From contig VBHJ01000006.1 in assembly GCA_005887685.1 (NCBI GenBank), positions 1-40,010 on the forward strand: a stretch of 40,010 bases of DNA. The letters are read 5' to 3'. This DNA comes from Chloroflexota bacterium (GTDB taxonomy: Bacteria; Chloroflexota; Dormibacteria; Dormibacterales; Dormibacteraceae). The position numbers and the translations under genes were made by a program. The notes under the pieces were generated by a model. The model was given only the letters and a program-made list of their open reading frames with translations, was not told the origin of the DNA and searched no databases. Positions 14,934-22,486 of this stretch are shown one piece after another (within the stretch, counting starts at the first letter, position 1; each line of letters starts with the position of its first letter).

Positions 14934-15269
14934 ATGCCCGGGCCAGAGCCTGAAGAGGGCCCTCGCGCATTCGGCTTCGAGCAGATCGCGGACTGCGGGT
15001 CGATGCGCGTGGTCGGGTTGCGGCTGAAGCCGGGCCAAACCGTGCCGGAGCATCGCAACGCCATCCCTGTGGCGCTGATCGTCACGGGTGGCCGCCTGCA
15101 ATTCGACGACGGCGCGCAGTCGGGCGAGGTCGGCGTCGGCGAGATGCTCTTGATCAACCCCGGCGAACGCCATACGTATCGCGCCGACGTCGCGACTTCG
15201 GCCTACCTCGTGTTCGCAGGTCTTCCGGGCGTCCGGAGCCGCACGTGGACGCTGCGGCGCAAGAAGTAG
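14934..15269 (+). CDS. Small cupin-domain protein
   Basis: A 111-residue single-domain cupin. The first motif appears as LKPGQTVPEHRNAIPVALIVTG and the second as LLINPGERHTY, so the metal site has histidines at PEH and RHT while the first motif is reduced compared with G(X)5HXH. Such proteins range from small dioxygenases and isomerases to sugar- or ligand-binding sensors; no substrate can be assigned. It is divergent from comB with 42 bases between starts and nearly abuts the convergent histidine phosphatase gene. Confidence 0.7.
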   Translation: MPGPEPEEGPRAFGFEQIADCGSMRVVGLRLKPGQTVPEHRNAIPVALIVTGGRLQFDDGAQSGEVGVGEMLLINPGERHTYRADVATSAYLVFAGLPGVRSRTWTLRRKK

Positions 15270-15275
15270 TAGACG

Positions 15276-15842
15276 TCACGGCGCGTTCCAAAGCGCGATC
15301 ACACGACCGCGATCGGCGTCGCGCAGGATGTTGAGGGTGGCCACATCGAGCTGCAGGCCGGTCGCGACCGTGATGTTGGCCGCGATCCAGGCCACGGCGA
15401 CGGCGCGCAGGATATGGCCGTGCGCGAAGGCGAGGACGCGGCCGTCCTGATGAGCCGTCACCAGGTTTACGAATTGCTGCGCCCTCGCGTATAGCTGTGC
15501 CGGGCTCTCTCCGCCAGGACAGCCGTCCCTGTACAGCTCCCAGTCCGGGTCGGTCTCCTGAATCTGCCGGGTGGTCAGGCCTTCGTATCGACCGTAGTCC
15601 GCCTCGCGAAGGAGATCGGTGATCTCCGGGTGCTCGAACCCCGCGAGCTCGGCGGTGCGCCGAGCGCGCTGCATGGAGCTGGAGTAAACGGCATCGAACT
15701 GGATGCCTCGCAGCCGCGGGGCCAGCGCTCGTGCTTTGCTTTCGCCGCGCGGGGTCAACGGTAGGTCTGTGATGCCGGTATGGCGTCCCGAGAGGCTCCA
15801 CTCGGTCTCGCCGTGACGGGCGAGATAGACCTCTAACGTCAG
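15276..15842 (-). CDS. Histidine phosphatase family protein (phosphoglycerate mutase-like)
   Basis: About 188 residues of the histidine phosphatase superfamily. The catalytic loop is LARHGETEWSLSGRHTGITD (nucleophile His about residue 10), followed by SSSMQRARRTAE, EADYGRYEGLT and FAHGHILRA with the second catalytic histidine. Members dephosphorylate sugar phosphates, nucleotides or cobalamin intermediates such as alpha-ribazole phosphate (CobC); this one cannot be told apart from the sequence alone. No ATG, GTG or TTG precedes the catalytic loop closely. CTG 15842 overlaps the stop of the upstream gene as CTGA, mirroring the ATGA/GTGA couplings elsewhere here, so a CTG start is likely. Confidence 0.83.
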   Translation of the reverse strand: MTLEVYLARHGETEWSLSGRHTGITDLPLTPRGESKARALAPRLRGIQFDAVYSSSMQRARRTAELAGFEHPEITDLLREADYGRYEGLTTRQIQETDPDWELYRDGCPGGESPAQLYARAQQFVNLVTAHQDGRVLAFAHGHILRAVAVAWIAANITVATGLQLDVATLNILRDADRGRVIALWNAP

Positions 15843-16453
15843 GCGGGCTTGCCCATCATCTCGGGCCGGCCCGAGCGCAGGGATCGGCTTGCGCTCTCGA
15901 TGACCGCGCCCGCGCGCACCCGCTGACCAGGCCTGATGCAAACCAGGCCGACCGCCGCGGATGCGCCCTGAGGCTTGAGTGACTCGTTCACGGCGGCGAG
16001 CACGCGGTTGGCGGCGTGCGCGGTGCCGGCGACATCGGTGTCCGGCAGGATCGCCAGGAGCTGGGGCGGCGTGCGGCCGAGCACGCCGGGCGTGTCGACA
16101 TCGCGAACCGTGCTGGCCAGCGCGGCGGCCATCGTCTTCAGCGCCTCGTCGACGGGCATAGATCCGTTGGCTTCGATGAGGAGGACGCCGAGGTTGCGCT
16201 GATAGCGGTGCGCGCGCGCGAGCTCGTCCTCGAGCACAGGGCGCACGAAACGATCGTTGAAGAGGCCAGTCGTGCGGTCGACGATGTGGAGGGGCTCGGC
16301 CTGAGGATCGTCCGTCCGCACTCCGCATGAGGGGCAGAAGACCGCGCCGTGGGGCAGAGGCGAGCCGCAAGCCTGGCAGGTTTGAGCCTCGGGCCGGCGG
16401 CGGAGAAAATCGCCAATCGGCATTCGGTAAAGCCTATCAGTCGTGTTCGCCAT
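15839..16453 (-). CDS. Zinc-ribbon protein with degenerate GGDEF domain
   Basis: A 204-residue protein. An N-terminal zinc ribbon has C26-QA-C29 and C40-PS-C43. From about residue 58 the chain follows the GGDEF diguanylate cyclase layout: DRTTGLFNDRFVRPVLEDEL, then RAHRYQRNLGVLLIEANG, then a long helix with VRDVDTPGVLGRTPPQLLAILPDTD. Where a cyclase has GGDEF the sequence reads RTPPQ, and the metal-binding Asp of the first strand is replaced, so it should not make c-di-GMP. It may be a receptor or scaffold. ATG 16453 is preceded by AAGAGG; its stop is coupled to the phosphatase gene. Confidence 0.7.
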   Translation of the reverse strand: MANTTDRLYRMPIGDFLRRRPEAQTCQACGSPLPHGAVFCPSCGVRTDDPQAEPLHIVDRTTGLFNDRFVRPVLEDELARAHRYQRNLGVLLIEANGSMPVDEALKTMAAALASTVRDVDTPGVLGRTPPQLLAILPDTDVAGTAHAANRVLAAVNESLKPQGASAAVGLVCIRPGQRVRAGAVIESASRSLRSGRPEMMGKPA

Positions 16454-16596
16454 GCCTTTTTGGACCTCTTAACAGGCTGGGTTGTAGACGATTTTTTCGA
16501 ATCCTAAGCTGGATCGAGGTGTGTCGGCGGGGGAGGGACGGCACGGCGGAGGAAGGGAGGGCCCGAGGCGAGGTGTGCGAAATTCGGAGTTCGCGC

Positions 16597-16935
16597 TCAG
16601 CCCACGGCCGCGGCGGGAGTCGCAAGCCAGCTCTCCGCCCAGACCGAAACAGCAGCCAGCACCGGCTCGAGCGCGCGCCCGCGCGAGGTCAATCGATAGC
16701 TCACTCGCACCGGCGGTCCTGGATCGACGAGCCTTTCCACGATGCCCTCAGTCTCCAGCTCTCGAAGGCGTTCGGTCAGGACTCGATCACTTATGCCTGG
16801 AATCCCCGCGAGCAGCTGGTTGAAGCGAGCAGGCGCTGGAATGAGTGCCTTGACCACGGCTCCGGTCCAGCGCTTACCAATCAGCTCGATAGCGCGCTGA
16901 AAGGCCGCGCTGTAGTCGAGGCCCCCTCCGACCAT
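16597..16935 (-). CDS. HxlR family winged-helix transcriptional regulator
   Basis: A 112-residue HxlR-type (MarR-like winged helix) regulator: IGKRWTGAVVKALIPAPARFNQLLAGIPGISDRVLTERLRELE contains helix-turn-helix and recognition helix, followed by the wing VERLVDPGPPVRVSYRLT. The redox cysteine near the N-terminus of some members is missing, so it probably senses a ligand rather than a reactive electrophile. It is divergent from the SDR gene, a common arrangement for regulators of a neighbouring oxidoreductase. Confidence 0.87.
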   Translation of the reverse strand: MVGGGLDYSAAFQRAIELIGKRWTGAVVKALIPAPARFNQLLAGIPGISDRVLTERLRELETEGIVERLVDPGPPVRVSYRLTSRGRALEPVLAAVSVWAESWLATPAAAVG

Positions 16936-16943
16936 GGGGAGTG

Positions 16944-16949
16944 ATTCTA
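16944..16949 (-). promoter_or_regulatory. Probable leaderless -10 box of the HxlR gene
   Basis: TAGAAT on the minus strand lies eight bases before ATG 16935 with no ribosome site between, suggesting a leaderless transcript. The 149-bp gap to the SDR gene also holds an A/T-rich tract near 16998-17007; no convincing operator was seen. Confidence 0.4.
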
Positions 16950-17084
16950 TGCGCTATCGCAACTCTCCGAAAGGACCCGACCGGTGTTTTCCACAAGAAT
17001 TTTTTTCGAGCGACAATCAGCCTTCAGCGGGAACACTCGTGAGGACCTCGAGAATGTTCAGGTGGACGTGTTCGTGAGCTTGCG

Positions 17085-17867
17085 ATGGAGCTGACTGGCA
17101 GGGTCATTGTCGTCACCGGCGCGGCCCGAGGGATCGGCCGAGCGCTGGCGAAGAGGCTTGCCTCAGAGCAGCCAGAGGCCCTGATCGTCGCTGACATCGA
17201 CGGGACGGGCGCCGCGAGTTTGGCCAAGGAAGTCAACGGAACGTCGGTTCAGTGCGACGTGTCTCGTGAGGCTGACATCGAACGCCTCGTGCATGAGGTC
17301 GAGTCGGTGCATGGTCGCATCGACATCTTCTGCTCCAACGCCGGCATCGCGGTCGGCGGTGGTCCCGAAGCGAAAGACGCCGACTGGCAGCGCATTTGGG
17401 AAGTCAATGTGATGTCGCATGTGTACATCGCCCGCCATGTGCTGCCTGGCATGCTGGCGCGACGCGAGGGATACATCGTTGGCACCGTGTCCGCGGCGGG
17501 ACTCTTGAACCATTTCTTTGCCGCGCCATATGGAGTCACCAAGGCTGCGGCGCTCTCGTTTTTCGAATGGCTCGCGATCGTGCACGGTGATGAAGGCATT
17601 CGCGTCTCGTGCCTGTGTCCCCAAGGGGTCAAGACCGACATGCTGGCCAGGGAGGTCAGCCAGCTCGGGATCGAATTCCTGACCACCGGCGCCCTCGAGC
17701 CCGAAGCGGTTGCGGACGCCGTGGTCAAGGGTATGGGGGACGAGCGTTTCCTCATCCTTCCCCACCCCGAGGTGGCCGAGTACTTTCGCCGCAAGGCCGA
17801 CGATTACGACCGCTGGCTGCGCGGCATGCGCCGGCTTCGGACCAGCCTGCTCTCCTCGGCGCGCTGA
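17085..17867 (+). CDS. Short-chain dehydrogenase/reductase
   Basis: A 260-residue classical SDR that oxidises or reduces a hydroxyl/keto substrate with NAD(P)H. The nucleotide motif TGAARGIG is at residues 11-18, VADID follows at the end of beta2 (acidic residue favours NAD), CSNAG is the stabilising motif, and the catalytic Ser136, Tyr149 and Lys153 (YGVTK) are intact. The segment CPQGVKTDML matches many SDRs annotated as acting on fatty-acyl or steroid-like substrates, but the substrate is unknown. It is divergent from the HxlR regulator and its stop is directly followed by the start of the next gene. Confidence 0.88.
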   Translation: MELTGRVIVVTGAARGIGRALAKRLASEQPEALIVADIDGTGAASLAKEVNGTSVQCDVSREADIERLVHEVESVHGRIDIFCSNAGIAVGGGPEAKDADWQRIWEVNVMSHVYIARHVLPGMLARREGYIVGTVSAAGLLNHFFAAPYGVTKAAALSFFEWLAIVHGDEGIRVSCLCPQGVKTDMLAREVSQLGIEFLTTGALEPEAVADAVVKGMGDERFLILPHPEVAEYFRRKADDYDRWLRGMRRLRTSLLSSAR

Positions 17868-18275
17868 GTGCGGTGGTTCTCCCTCGTCGCAGGCGCAGCC
17901 CTCGTAGTGCTCGCCTTCGCCGCTGTGACCCGTGTGTCGGATACAAGAGAGGGACTCATCGCCGAGGTGATCACCCTGCTCGGCGGGCTGGCCGGCATCG
18001 GTTTGCTCGTGTACGGCCTCACGGCGAGGAGGACATCAGCCGGCCGTCCATCGTCGATGCCTCGACCGGAACTCCGAGCGACTCCCCGACCCCGGGCGAC
18101 CAGGGATCTCGTGCTCGGCGCGGGAGGGATCGGGCTGGCGCTCATCCTGCTTGGTGGGCTGGCCATCAGCGGCGGTGCGCTGTGGGCAGGATTTGGACTC
18201 GCCCTGATGCTGCCGATGATCGCGGGCAGCGTCTATCTGTGCGTGCGGTTCCTGCGGTCTAGATCTAGTCCCTGA
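17868..18275 (+). CDS. Small four-segment membrane protein of unknown function
   Basis: A 135-residue protein with two hydrophobic hairpins: FSLVAGAALVVLAFAAV and EVITLLGGLAGIGLLVYGL, then a basic, proline-rich cytoplasmic-like linker (about residues 53-78), then VLGAGGIGLALILLGGLAI and FGLALMLPMIAGSVYLCVRF. GTG 17868 immediately follows the SDR stop (TGA-GTG), so it is probably translated with it. No family is recognised. Its 3' end overlaps the convergent folC by 11 bases. Confidence 0.6.
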   Translation: MRWFSLVAGAALVVLAFAAVTRVSDTREGLIAEVITLLGGLAGIGLLVYGLTARRTSAGRPSSMPRPELRATPRPRATRDLVLGAGGIGLALILLGGLAISGGALWAGFGLALMLPMIAGSVYLCVRFLRSRSSP

Positions 18276-19530
18276 GAGCGAGGATCTCGCCCACCAGGTA
18301 GAGCGAGCCGCAGACCAACACGTTTCCCCCGGCTCCCGCCAGCTGCTTGGCATGCTCAAGGGCCGCGCTCGCCGGCCGCGCAGCCTGGGCGCCTGGTCCA
18401 TAGACGGTGACCAGCTCCTCCGGCGAGATAGCGTGGCCATGGGCGCTGGCCGGCTCCGTGAACACGACGGCATCGGGGCTCAATGTCCGCAGGGCGGCCA
18501 GCAGCTGGACCGGATCCCGCTCGCTGAGCATCGCGAACACCGCGACGAGCCTTTCCGACCCGATCAGCCTTCGCAAAGCGGCGCCGGCGGTGACCATCGC
18601 CGCCGGATTGTGTCCCCCATCGAGGATCACGCGCGGTCCTTCGGCGATGACCTGCAGGCGCCCTGGCCAGACGGTCGCGCCAAGCCCGCCGCGGACCGCC
18701 TCGTCGCGCACGTCATCGATCAGGTGCGCGGCCGCCACGGCCAACGCCGCGTTGTGGGGTTGAAACTCGCCGAGCAGATGCAACCGCAGGTCGCGGTGCT
18801 CAAAACCCGGTCCGCTGACTGTCAGCACGTGCCCGTCCCAGCCCATTGATTCGGCATTCACGCGTATCTCACGACCCAGGCGCCACACTGGCGCAGCTTC
18901 GGCGACGGCGCGCGCTTCGACGATCTGGAGCGCCTCGCCCTCGCAGCCGGTCACCACACGATTGCCTTGCTTGATGATGGCCGCCTTTTCGCGCGCGATC
19001 TCGCCAATCGTGGTGCCCAGATACTTCTGATGATCGAGGTCGACATTGGTGATCAACGCAACGCCGAGGTCGAGGGCGTTCGTCGCATCGAGCCGCCCCC
19101 CCAGCCCCACCTCGCAGACCAGGACGTCAATGCGAGGAGCGAGGTACACGACGGCCATCACGGTCAACATCTCGAACTCGGTTGGAGGCCCGAGCTCAGA
19201 CCCAACTGCCTCGAAGGCAGGCATCAAGTCCTCGAGCGTGGCGACAAAATCCTGCTCGCTGATCGGCGTGCCGTTCACCTCGATCCGCTCCGTGTACGAG
19301 ATCAGATGAGGCTTGGGCATGAAGCCCACGTTGTGGCCCGCTGCCCTAAGGATCGAGCTCAGGCATACCCCGGTCGAGCCCTTGCCGTTGGTGCCCGCGA
19401 TCAGCGCGCCCCTCAGCTGCCTGTCCGGCGCGCCGACATGGTCAAGGAGGGCCCGCGTGCGCTCGGTGCCGAGCTTCATCGCAAAGCGACCCTGGCTGGA
19501 GATGAAGTCGAGCGCTTCCTCGTACGTCAA
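18265..19530 (-). CDS. folC: Bifunctional folylpolyglutamate synthase / dihydrofolate synthase FolC
   Basis: A 421-residue Mur-ligase-family enzyme that adds L-glutamate to dihydropteroate and to reduced folates with ATP. Visible features: TYEEALDFI at the N-terminus, P-loop GTNGKGST (residues 46-53), the omega-loop region SYTERIEVNG, EVGLGGRLDATN, NVDLDHQKYLG with the metal-binding His, the carbamylated-lysine region REKAAIIK, and LDGGHNPAA in the C-terminal domain. TTG 19530 is the start by similarity and overlaps, as TTGA, the stop of an 18-codon ORF that is itself coupled to folD. The length is normal for FolC. Confidence 0.93.
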   Translation of the reverse strand: MTYEEALDFISSQGRFAMKLGTERTRALLDHVGAPDRQLRGALIAGTNGKGSTGVCLSSILRAAGHNVGFMPKPHLISYTERIEVNGTPISEQDFVATLEDLMPAFEAVGSELGPPTEFEMLTVMAVVYLAPRIDVLVCEVGLGGRLDATNALDLGVALITNVDLDHQKYLGTTIGEIAREKAAIIKQGNRVVTGCEGEALQIVEARAVAEAAPVWRLGREIRVNAESMGWDGHVLTVSGPGFEHRDLRLHLLGEFQPHNAALAVAAAHLIDDVRDEAVRGGLGATVWPGRLQVIAEGPRVILDGGHNPAAMVTAGAALRRLIGSERLVAVFAMLSERDPVQLLAALRTLSPDAVVFTEPASAHGHAISPEELVTVYGPGAQAARPASAALEHAKQLAGAGGNVLVCGSLYLVGEILALRD

Positions 19531-19583
19531 CGATTTGCGTTGAGCACGAGGACCGGGTCGGGCCAGGGATCCTTGGCGGTCAT
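19527..19583 (-). CDS. 18-codon ORF bridging folD and folC
   Basis: ATG 19583 overlaps the folD stop as ATGA, and the TGA stop (19529-19527) overlaps the folC TTG start as TTGA. The encoded peptide is MTAKDPWPDPVLVLNANR. Both junctions have the four-base geometry used by other couplings in this window, so the mini-ORF may hand ribosomes from folD to folC across the 49-base gap. It could instead be a chance frame. No homology to a known peptide is recognised. Confidence 0.35.
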   Translation of the reverse strand: MTAKDPWPDPVLVLNANR

Positions 19584-20431
19584 GGGTGCCGCCGGACCTC
19601 GGCCTCGTAGGTGTTCTTAATCAGCATCGCCCGCGTCATCGGGCCGACCCCGCCGGGGTTCGGGGTCAGCCAACCCGCGACCTCCTCCACCCCCGGCCCC
19701 AGATCGCCGACCTGGCGCCCGTCGACCCAGTTCGTGCTCACGTCCACGACCGCGGCGCCCGGCTTGACCATCTCTCGAGTGACCAGGTTGGCGCGGCCCG
19801 CCGCTGCGACGAGGATGTCTGCGGTCCGGGTGTGACCCGCGAGGTCTCGCGTCTTGGTGTGGCAAACGGTCACCGTCGCGTTGCGCTTGAGCAGGAGCAG
19901 CGCGGTCGGCTTGCCGACCAGGTTGCTGCGCCCGACGATCACCGCATTCGCGCTTGCGATGGGAACGCCGAATTTTTCGAGCAGGTAGACGATGCCGGCC
20001 GGCGTGCAGGGCTCCACGCCATCCGACAGCCCGAGCGCGACCTTGCCTGCATTGATGGGGTGAAATCCGTCGACGTCCTTGACCGGGTCCATCTCCATCA
20101 CGATCCGAGACATGTCGATCTGCTTCGGGGTGGGCTGCTGGATGAGAATCGCGCTCACCCGCTCATCCCGATTCAGCTTCTGGACCAGGCCGAGCAGCTC
20201 CTCGGTCGTAGTGCTCGCGGGAAGCCGGTGATCCTCGGAGTCGATGCCGACGCTTCGCGCGTTGCGCTGTTTGAGCTCGACGTACTGAGCCGACGCCGGA
20301 TCGTCGCCGACCAGGACAGTCGCCAGCCGCGGCCGCGAGCCGCCCTTCGCCACCCGCTCGCTCACCGCCTGGCCGACCTCCGCGTAAACCTGCTTTGCGA
20401 CTGCCCTGCCGTCCAGGACGTGCGCCGTCAC
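19580..20431 (-). CDS. folD: Bifunctional methylene-THF dehydrogenase / methenyl-THF cyclohydrolase FolD
   Basis: A 283-residue enzyme interconverting 5,10-methylene-, 5,10-methenyl- and 10-formyl-tetrahydrofolate with NADP(H). The signatures are DPASAQYVELKQRNARSVGI with the catalytic Lys, ILIQQPTPKQID (more often QLPLP; here the substitution QPTP), MDPVKDVDGFHPINAG, PCTPAGIVYLL, IVGRSNLVGKP for the nucleotide site and TPNPGGVGPMT near the C-terminus. GTG 20431 overlaps the larC stop as GTGA. Confidence 0.95.
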   Translation of the reverse strand: MTAHVLDGRAVAKQVYAEVGQAVSERVAKGGSRPRLATVLVGDDPASAQYVELKQRNARSVGIDSEDHRLPASTTTEELLGLVQKLNRDERVSAILIQQPTPKQIDMSRIVMEMDPVKDVDGFHPINAGKVALGLSDGVEPCTPAGIVYLLEKFGVPIASANAVIVGRSNLVGKPTALLLLKRNATVTVCHTKTRDLAGHTRTADILVAAAGRANLVTREMVKPGAAVVDVSTNWVDGRQVGDLGPGVEEVAGWLTPNPGGVGPMTRAMLIKNTYEAEVRRHP

Positions 20432-21582
20432 CCGAGTCCCAGCTCCCGACGGGCCGAATCCGCCACCAATCGCATCACCTCACGGAGGTCTGTGCCGCTC
20501 TCGCGCGAGATCCGGCGGCAATCCTCGTACTCCGGCGCGACGTCGACCGGCTGACCGCCGAGCTCCTTGACCTTGACGCGGGCCGTTCCCAGCGCCGTCT
20601 TGACCTCGATGACCCGTCGCGCCGCGATGACCCGCTGCACCGGGCTAATCCGGACACCGAGCGTGGTGCTGCGTCGCAGCAGCTGGTCAGTCAGCTGAGC
20701 CACCAGCTCGGGCGGCGACATCACGCTGAGCAGGTGCCCCGGCCTTCCTTTTTTCATCAGCGCCGGGACCACCGCCACGTCCAGCGCGCCGGCTGACATC
20801 AGGTCCTCGCAAAGCGCCGCGATGAGGTTGGGTGCCATGTCGTCGAGGTTGGTCTCGACCACGGTGACGCCACTTTCGGAGGCCACCTCTTCACCGATCC
20901 ACACCGCCAGCGAGTTGGCTGGTGATTGGTTGGCGCCGATGCCGTAGCCAACCCGGCGCAGCGCCATCGTCGGGCGGTCAAAAGTCGCCACCGCGGCCAG
21001 GATGGCGGCGCCAGTAGGCGTGACCAGCTCGCGCGGCTCGTCGCTGGGTTGCAGCACGGCACCGGTGCCCTCCAGGACTCGCAGGCTGGCGGGCGCGGGC
21101 AGAGGCAATTCACCCTTGCGCCCGCGCGGCGCGGGAAGCGGAGATGCATAGACGCGGCGGACATCGAGCGCGTGCAGGAGCCAGAACGCTCCCACGAGGT
21201 CGACCAGCGTGTCGGCCCCGCCCAGCTCGTGGAGATGGAGCCCGTCCTCTTCCACGCCATGGACCCGACCCTCGGCTCGAGCGAGCCGGTTGATTGCGTC
21301 CAGCGCCGGCGACTTGACCTCGGCCGGCGCGCCTGACTCCTCGATCACGCTGCGCAGCGCGGGAACGGTCCGCTCGACCCGGTCGTCGACGCTGACGATC
21401 ACGCGTGTCCCGCCGACGTGCCCGCGCGTCTCGTGCCTCACCTCGACCGTGACCTCGTCCCCCAGGCGGAGCGCCTCGACCACCGCGTCGAGCAACGCCG
21501 CATCGGCGCCGCAGTCCACCAAGGCACCGAGCGTCATGTCCCCCGAGATACCCGAGAAACAATCGAAATAGGCAATCGTCAT
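20428..21582 (-). CDS. larC: Nickel-pincer cofactor biosynthesis protein LarC
   Basis: A 384-residue LarC, the CTP-dependent cyclometallase that inserts nickel into the pyridinium-dithiocarboxylate pincer cofactor of lactate racemase and other LarA enzymes. Family features: the start MTIAYFDCFSGISGDMTLGAL, the histidine-rich LHLHELGGADTLVDLVG, TPTGAAILAA, and the C-terminal ETNLDDMAPN and KKGRPGHLLSV. The length matches a complete LarC1-LarC2 chain. ATG 21582 overlaps the folB stop as ATGA and its own stop overlaps folD. No larA, larB or larE is in the window, so its partners must lie elsewhere. Confidence 0.92.
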   Translation of the reverse strand: MTIAYFDCFSGISGDMTLGALVDCGADAALLDAVVEALRLGDEVTVEVRHETRGHVGGTRVIVSVDDRVERTVPALRSVIEESGAPAEVKSPALDAINRLARAEGRVHGVEEDGLHLHELGGADTLVDLVGAFWLLHALDVRRVYASPLPAPRGRKGELPLPAPASLRVLEGTGAVLQPSDEPRELVTPTGAAILAAVATFDRPTMALRRVGYGIGANQSPANSLAVWIGEEVASESGVTVVETNLDDMAPNLIAALCEDLMSAGALDVAVVPALMKKGRPGHLLSVMSPPELVAQLTDQLLRRSTTLGVRISPVQRVIAARRVIEVKTALGTARVKVKELGGQPVDVAPEYEDCRRISRESGTDLREVMRLVADSARRELGLG

Positions 21583-21935
21583 GCGCGCGTCCTTTCTATG
21601 CGCACGGCCGCGGCTTCGATCGGCTGCATGCCGGCCGGGCGCTTGGCGACCCGCACCGACACGGCTTCGACGCGAGGCAGGCTGAGGACGCGCTCGGCGA
21701 TCGCCGCGGCCAGCGACTCCAGCAGGTCCATCGATTTGCCCTCGATCACCTCCTTCGCCGCTGCGCGCGCCCTGGTGTAGTCCACGGTGTCCGCCAGGTT
21801 GTCAGATCGGCCGGCCGGGCCAAGGTCAGCCTCGATGTCGAGGTCGACCTTGAACTCTTGCGCCTGCTCGTGCTCGGCCGGGCGCACACCATGGCGACCC
21901 TGGAACGACATGCCGCGGAGCTCGATCCGGTCCAT
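21579..21935 (-). CDS. folB: Dihydroneopterin aldolase FolB
   Basis: A 118-residue FolB, which cleaves 7,8-dihydroneopterin to 6-hydroxymethyl-dihydropterin and glycolaldehyde in folate synthesis. It has the tunnelling-fold start DRIELRGMSFQGRHGVRPAE (with the conserved GxHG), FKVDLDIEADL, DNLADTVDYT, and LLESLAAAIAERVL with the ligand-binding Glu. ATG 21935 fits the family start, and a GACAAT box lies seven bases upstream; an in-frame extension to 21959 would run into the divergent promoter. First gene of the folB-larC-folD-folC operon. Confidence 0.92.
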   Translation of the reverse strand: MDRIELRGMSFQGRHGVRPAEHEQAQEFKVDLDIEADLGPAGRSDNLADTVDYTRARAAAKEVIEGKSMDLLESLAAAIAERVLSLPRVEAVSVRVAKRPAGMQPIEAAAVRIERTRA

Positions 21936-21942
21936 AGCGCCA

Positions 21943-21967
21943 ATTGTCTGGAAATACACTGGTCACC
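21943..21967. promoter_or_regulatory. Divergent leaderless promoters of folB and the GNAT gene
   Basis: Plus strand: TACACT (21955-21960) exactly seven bases before GTG 21968. Minus strand: GACAAT (21948-21943) exactly seven bases before ATG 21935. Neither start has a ribosome site, and only 32 bases separate the genes. The matching spacing supports two back-to-back leaderless transcripts; no good -35 boxes were seen. Confidence 0.45.
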
Positions 21968-22486
21968 GTGATCCACGCCACGGTCCATGTCCGGCCCGCC
22001 GCTGAAAAAGACCTCGAGGCGATCAACGACATCTACAACCATTACGTCGCCGAGACGCACATAACGTTCGACGACCAGCCCCTGACCATGGAGTTCCGGC
22101 GTGAGTGGTTCAGCCACTACGCGGAGACCGGCCGTCACCGCCTCATGGTCGCCGCCGAGGGCGACAAGGTTGCGGGCTATGTGTCGAGCAGCAGGTTCCG
22201 GCCCAAACCGGGCTACCTGACATCCGTCGAGACGAGCGTCTTCCTGTCGCCGGATGCGGTCGGCAAGGGCGTCGGGACGAAGCTCTACACGGAGCTCTTC
22301 AAGTCGCTCGAGGGCGAAGACGTCCACCGTGCATACGCCGGCATCGCGCTGCCGAATCCAGCCTCGATCGCGCTGCACGAGAAGCTCGGCTTCAAACGCG
22401 TCGCGCTCTTCACGGAGCAGGGGCGCAAGTTCGACCGCTACTGGGACGTCGCCTGGTTCGAGAAACCTCTCGGAGGCGAGACCTAG
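21968..22486 (+). CDS. GNAT acetyltransferase, phosphinothricin/methionine-sulfoximine acetyltransferase-like
   Basis: A 172-residue acetyltransferase of the PAT/MnaT (YncA-like) branch. VRPAAEKDLEAINDIYNHYV followed by THITFD is the characteristic opening, and motif A is the KGVGTKLYTELF segment. The C-terminal NPASIALHEKLGFKRV and WDVAWFEKPL also match. Relatives acetylate phosphinothricin, methionine sulfoximine or other small amines and so detoxify them; the native substrate is unknown. GTG 21968 is chosen for its seven-base distance from TACACT and because similarity starts there. The last four bases overlap the convergent gene. Confidence 0.85.
   Translation: MIHATVHVRPAAEKDLEAINDIYNHYVAETHITFDDQPLTMEFRREWFSHYAETGRHRLMVAAEGDKVAGYVSSSRFRPKPGYLTSVETSVFLSPDAVGKGVGTKLYTELFKSLEGEDVHRAYAGIALPNPASIALHEKLGFKRVALFTEQGRKFDRYWDVAWFEKPLGGET

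Noticed and set aside
16936-17084. Possible HxlR operator (GTGTT near 16984 and AACAC near 17032)
   Set aside because: Half-sites are short, nearly 50 bases apart and not centred on the promoter.
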